NCBI GenBank assembly: GCA_964023275.1
Contig: OZ029921.1
Span: forward strand, 30,891,230-30,955,229
DNA length: 64,000 bases
Direction: 5' to 3'
DNA from: Norana najaformis
Lineage: Eukaryota; Annelida; Clitellata; Crassiclitellata; Hormogastridae
Part shown: positions 60,320 to 64,000 of the stretch, one piece after another
How positions within the stretch are numbered: the stretch's first letter is position 1
How the letters are laid out: every line of letters begins with the position of its first letter
The notes under the pieces: model-generated
The model's input: only the letters and a program-made list of their open reading frames with translations
What the model was told of the DNA's origin: nothing
The model's database searches: none
Position numbers and translations under genes: made by a program

Positions 60320-63300
60320 GCCGCCTGTTTCGCCGCAGTTATTACCATTGTTTAAGATTTTCATATTCTGCCTTTGCAAGTGAGGAAATATTTTAATATC
60401 TGTGCTGTATTTTCAGTGCTGTTACATTGTGGTTTCTGACTTGCAAAGAAATGCAGTCATGTCTTTCGAAATTAATGTGTTTTAAATCTTTATCATGAAT
60501 GCTACCACTATTATTATTATTATCTCAGTTATTTAAATGTGACTGTTCATAATATTATGTTGTGATAGAGTTAACAAATTTATCTTTACTCATAATCAGT
60601 AATTTGTACCTAAAAATTGAATAATGTTGCTAATTTATAATTTTTTTATTTTACAATAGCCTAATGTTGTTACCTTAAGGCTTAGAAATAACTTTTATTG
60701 ATCATCTCTGATTTCGATATGCACAGTAATTTTTTAGAACTTACAATTAAAGAATTACTTTTGGTGGCACAGAACTCAACAGTTGTGTGAAAATGTTCAT
60801 CTTTGAGGTCACATTCCAGTCTCACTCAGAGCACAACCTGAATGCCCTTCTCTTGTTACGTGGCCCAAATCTTGTTATTTAGTACGTTCTGCACACCAAA
60901 GTGGTTAATCAGTTTTGTTAGCAAGGTGAAAGTTTCTAGCATTGGCAATTCTGAAAACTTTTATGAATTTCTGTGCTTAGTATGTGAAGTACTGGTCATG
61001 TAATGTGGAAAAGTTATCATTAGTCCAAATTTTATAAATATGATTACCGTAGTAACGCCATCAATAAATTCTAGCCATTCCTTAGTTCTTTTGAGCAATC
61101 AGGTGGCCTCTAAGTGAGATTTAGAACAAGACCTACATTTCTTCCAGAATCTGCATAGAAAAAGAGAGACCAGTAGGCAGAGTTTTGATTAAATGCACTT
61201 TTTTGGTGCACCTTTTTGTACTGGTTCTAGTTACGTGCTTCTGTTTCCTACTCAAATGTCACAGTGTGAAACATTTTTTGTTACGAAGCTAATTGCATGC
61301 ATTCACATGATATAAAGTGTCTGTTGTAATCTATTGAGCTGTTGCTTCTAATCAAAGCACTTTGAATGAATCTTGTCATGTTAGCAGTATAGCAAGTTAA
61401 TGGAATAATCACGTAAAAGTACTTCAGATGAGTGACTTGTAAAACTAAGAACTACTTAACAAAGAATATTATTGAATCACTTGCATTGTTGCGAATGAGT
61501 TATTTAAAAATTACAATGTAATAATAACTTTGGATAGCTAGTCGAATTTAAAGTAGTGATGAATTTGGGTAGTACCCTAATCAAAGCCTCTTCAGGGCTC
61601 TTTTGGGGTTTGTATTTAATGGAGACATGGAGAATCTGGTTCTGTTGTTTAATTTTTTGGGTGGTGCTGCTGATTTTCTCTGTACAGTGGTTATCCACTT
61701 TGGTTTCTTCTGTTGTTGAGCAGGGAAATTTTGACATTTAAATCAAGCTTCATACAATTCGATTTTAAAGGTTCCATACTTCACGGCATTGTTCTGATTT
61801 ACCGGGATAAGTGCTCAAGTCAGGAAAAATTACTTCAGCGCAACCTTTGTGTACTATAAAACATGGCTTTTGAATCAGAAAGTGAATGTGCTGTGTTGGG
61901 GTTTTCTTGCAGTGAGCTTTTAACATGAATCTTGCTGCACTGTATTTTTGTCATCCTGCAGATGAGGACTGCAGCTAGAACTGTACAGCTTCATGGGCTT
62001 TTTATAACATTGCTTTTGTGGTGAAAGAACCTGAAGTTAGATGTTTGCCGATGTAATGTAACTGTTGTCAGGTGTTGAGTTACATAAGTTTACTGTTACT
62101 CGTGTCTAGTATTCTATTCTAAACGTTTTAGAACAATTTCTAATAACTGTTTTATGCAGCGTTTTCTGTAGCCTAACATCATGAAGCTGCTTCTAGATGG
62201 GTTGCATAAAAACTTGATTTGTCTAGATTTGGCTTTGGTGTGTTGCTAACGATGCCTTTTCTTGTCACTGCACTTTCATCATTTGGATGTTATTCTTATT
62301 TTTTCTTCTTCTTTTATGCAATATTTCTCTTTTTGTTATTTTAATTTATTGCATCTTATTCTGTCATTTGTTTTTTGTTTGTTTGATTGTTTTTTGTGAA
62401 CATGTACATTTGTGTAACGTAATGTAAGAAGAATTATGTAGTGCTTTTCAGGAGCCTCATTATGTGTACCTGTATTTTGTCTGCTTTTAATGTTGTCATT
62501 GTCTTTTTTCAGTTTTAGTTATGTCAGTGTTTTTAATCCGAATTGTGTCATTTATATTCGTGAGCCAGTCCTAAGTAGTTTCGATAGACCAAAATCTCAG
62601 CTGTTTGCTTGTTTGCTGTATATTCTAGTTACTCTTCATATTCAATGGGCTTACCTCTTTCTAACTGGTCATTGGAACTGTAGGGCATATTTATTTCAGT
62701 TTACTACTTCTGCTAGGAATGTACTGTACATGTGTTGTCATTTATCGTGTTCTAAGAAACTGTTCTTAATTGCGTTTCTTAATGTGCGGCTTTTATTAAC
62801 CGTTGCTGTCTGATGCCGGAATTGCTGCATTGTAAATTGGTGAGAAAAATGCAAAAAAAGTGTAATAGTAAAAACAAGAATAAACTTGTGTTTTTATGCT
62901 CTCGAATCGTGATACAACCACTGCACTGGTTACAATACTGATATTAGTAATTGGAAATATTGTACACTATGTAACTGTTATATTTATCATAACATGTTGG
63001 TTGATCATAGGTCATGCTTGATGGCTGTTTGCGAATGCATTGCTTTTCACCTCAGTGCATTGGGAGTTTGTATAATGATGCAACCAGTTACCTTGAAGGT
63101 GAAGAAGGTGAACAGGAATTATCGATTTGGACGCTGACCTCCTGCATAACTGTAGTTTGCTTTGGAGATGTTTCGGTTAGCTTTTTAAGTTATTCTGTGA
63201 ATTGTTAATGCCATTCTGTCAATGGCCGTCATGGTTGACCTCATAATTTGCTCTGTTTGGACATTCACGGCCATGTTAAACAGATGGGCAGACACTAATG

Positions 63301-63563
63301 CATATTTAAAACTAACCAGTCTGGCTGTGTATATACAGATAATCTGAAAATAGTCGAAAGGGCAGATTGGTGGCTCATTTGAAATGCTGATTTCTAGAAC
63401 TGAAGATTCTATATCAGGAATGATCTAGCATTTTGTGGGCTATCTATTCTGCAGTGTACCGGTATACTGTGTAATATGCGTATTGTCGATCTGTTACCCG
63501 TATAGACTTTGTAGTTTTGTTTGAAATGATTGAAATACTTTTGTGTACAAATTATGTAATAAA
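60320..63563 (+). other. BicD 3'-untranslated / flanking region
   Basis: AT- and T-rich sequence lacking the LINE/SINE debris seen elsewhere, which suggests a long constrained 3'-UTR. AATAAA hexamers occur at 62879-62884 and 63558-63563. Several short frames here show no family resemblance. The true transcript end is not determined. Confidence 0.5.
62879..62884 (+). terminator. Candidate BicD poly(A) signal
   Basis: Canonical AATAAA followed by a T/G-rich stretch (ACTTGTGTTTTTATG). A second hexamer at 63558-63563 is an alternative. Confidence 0.4.
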
Positions 63564-63624
63564 ACAGAAACTGTCGTTAAATGTATGCCAGTAATCAAAG
63601 CAATCTGTACGAATCACAATGCAG

Positions 63625-64000
63625 CCTAGGGTCACCCATGAAGGGCGTCCACAGAAAATTATCTACTTTGGGCCGCCCTTCTTGTCCGTTTTTGGGTGAC
63701 CCCTCTCTCCCCTTTGCGGACGTCTGCACTAAGGCCTAGAATAGGGTAACCTGTTGATCTTGCAGGGTTAGCTATGCTTCGGGGAGGAGTGTGCTGATGC
63801 TGCCGCGTCCAGAAATGGGACTACAGTGAGATTCAACGCAGTACAGACTGACAGAAATTGGTGTTTACGGCACAGACTGTGCAGGAATAAATCTAACTAA
63901 CTTAGATGTGGACGGCCGCATTGGGCTTAATCCCATCCCCTTGTTCGTATTTGGGTGACTAACCTACCCCTCTGCCAGCGTACTTTATGGACGACCCCTG
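63625..64000. repeat. GC-rich internally repetitive element, cut by window edge
   Basis: Contains the inverted pair GGGTCACCC (about 63630) and GGGTGACCC (about 63695). Two direct segments (63672-63728 and 63911-63985) share GGGC-rich, CTTGT(C/T)CGT and TTTGGGTGAC sequences. Composition differs sharply from the AT-rich 3' flank. Likely a transposable element end; no coding sequence seen. Confidence 0.5.

Overview
This window is nuclear DNA from an animal, probably a marine invertebrate. The reasons are spliceosomal GT-AG introns, AT-rich introns full of retrotransposon remains, and four genes whose closest recognisable relatives are metazoan: USP48, RNF123/KPC1, a Golgi-type glycosyltransferase and Bicaudal-D. 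Many L2-like LINE 3' tails and tRNA-derived SINEs fit an invertebrate, but nothing here fixes the phylum. The standard genetic code is used.

Layout: (1) 1-17410, minus strand: USP48 deubiquitinase, 21 coding exons, first 763 residues; the 3' part runs off the left edge. (2) 17411-22113: intergenic, with a long-inverted-repeat element just upstream of USP48, LINE and SINE pieces. (3) 22114-47940, minus strand: a complete RNF123/KPC1 E3 ligase that I assembled as 33 exons and 1216 codons plus stop, every junction in phase; three introns appear to use GC-AG sites. (4) 47941-50740: intergenic, with a foldback element and a possible terminal exon of an unknown transcript. (5) 50741-53845, minus strand: an uninterrupted 1034-residue type II membrane protein that looks like a multi-module glycosyltransferase. 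(6) 53846-57374: divergent intergenic region with a second copy of the long-inverted-repeat element. (7) 57375-60319, plus strand: Bicaudal-D dynein adaptor, two coding exons, 784 residues, followed by a long AT-rich 3' region. (8) 63625-64000: a GC-rich internally repetitive element cut by the right edge.

USP48 and RNF123 are head to tail, 4.7 kb apart, and in mammals both act on the NF-kappaB/ubiquitin system; whether the linkage means anything here is untested. The glycosyltransferase (secretory pathway) and BicD (microtubule transport) have no evident functional link to them.

Introns hold many minisatellites (12, 18, 20, 22, 30 and 36 bp), some directly beside splice sites. Most other open frames are shadows of these arrays or of transposon debris. 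Exon limits were placed by eye from splice sites, reading phase and family resemblance, without transcript data.
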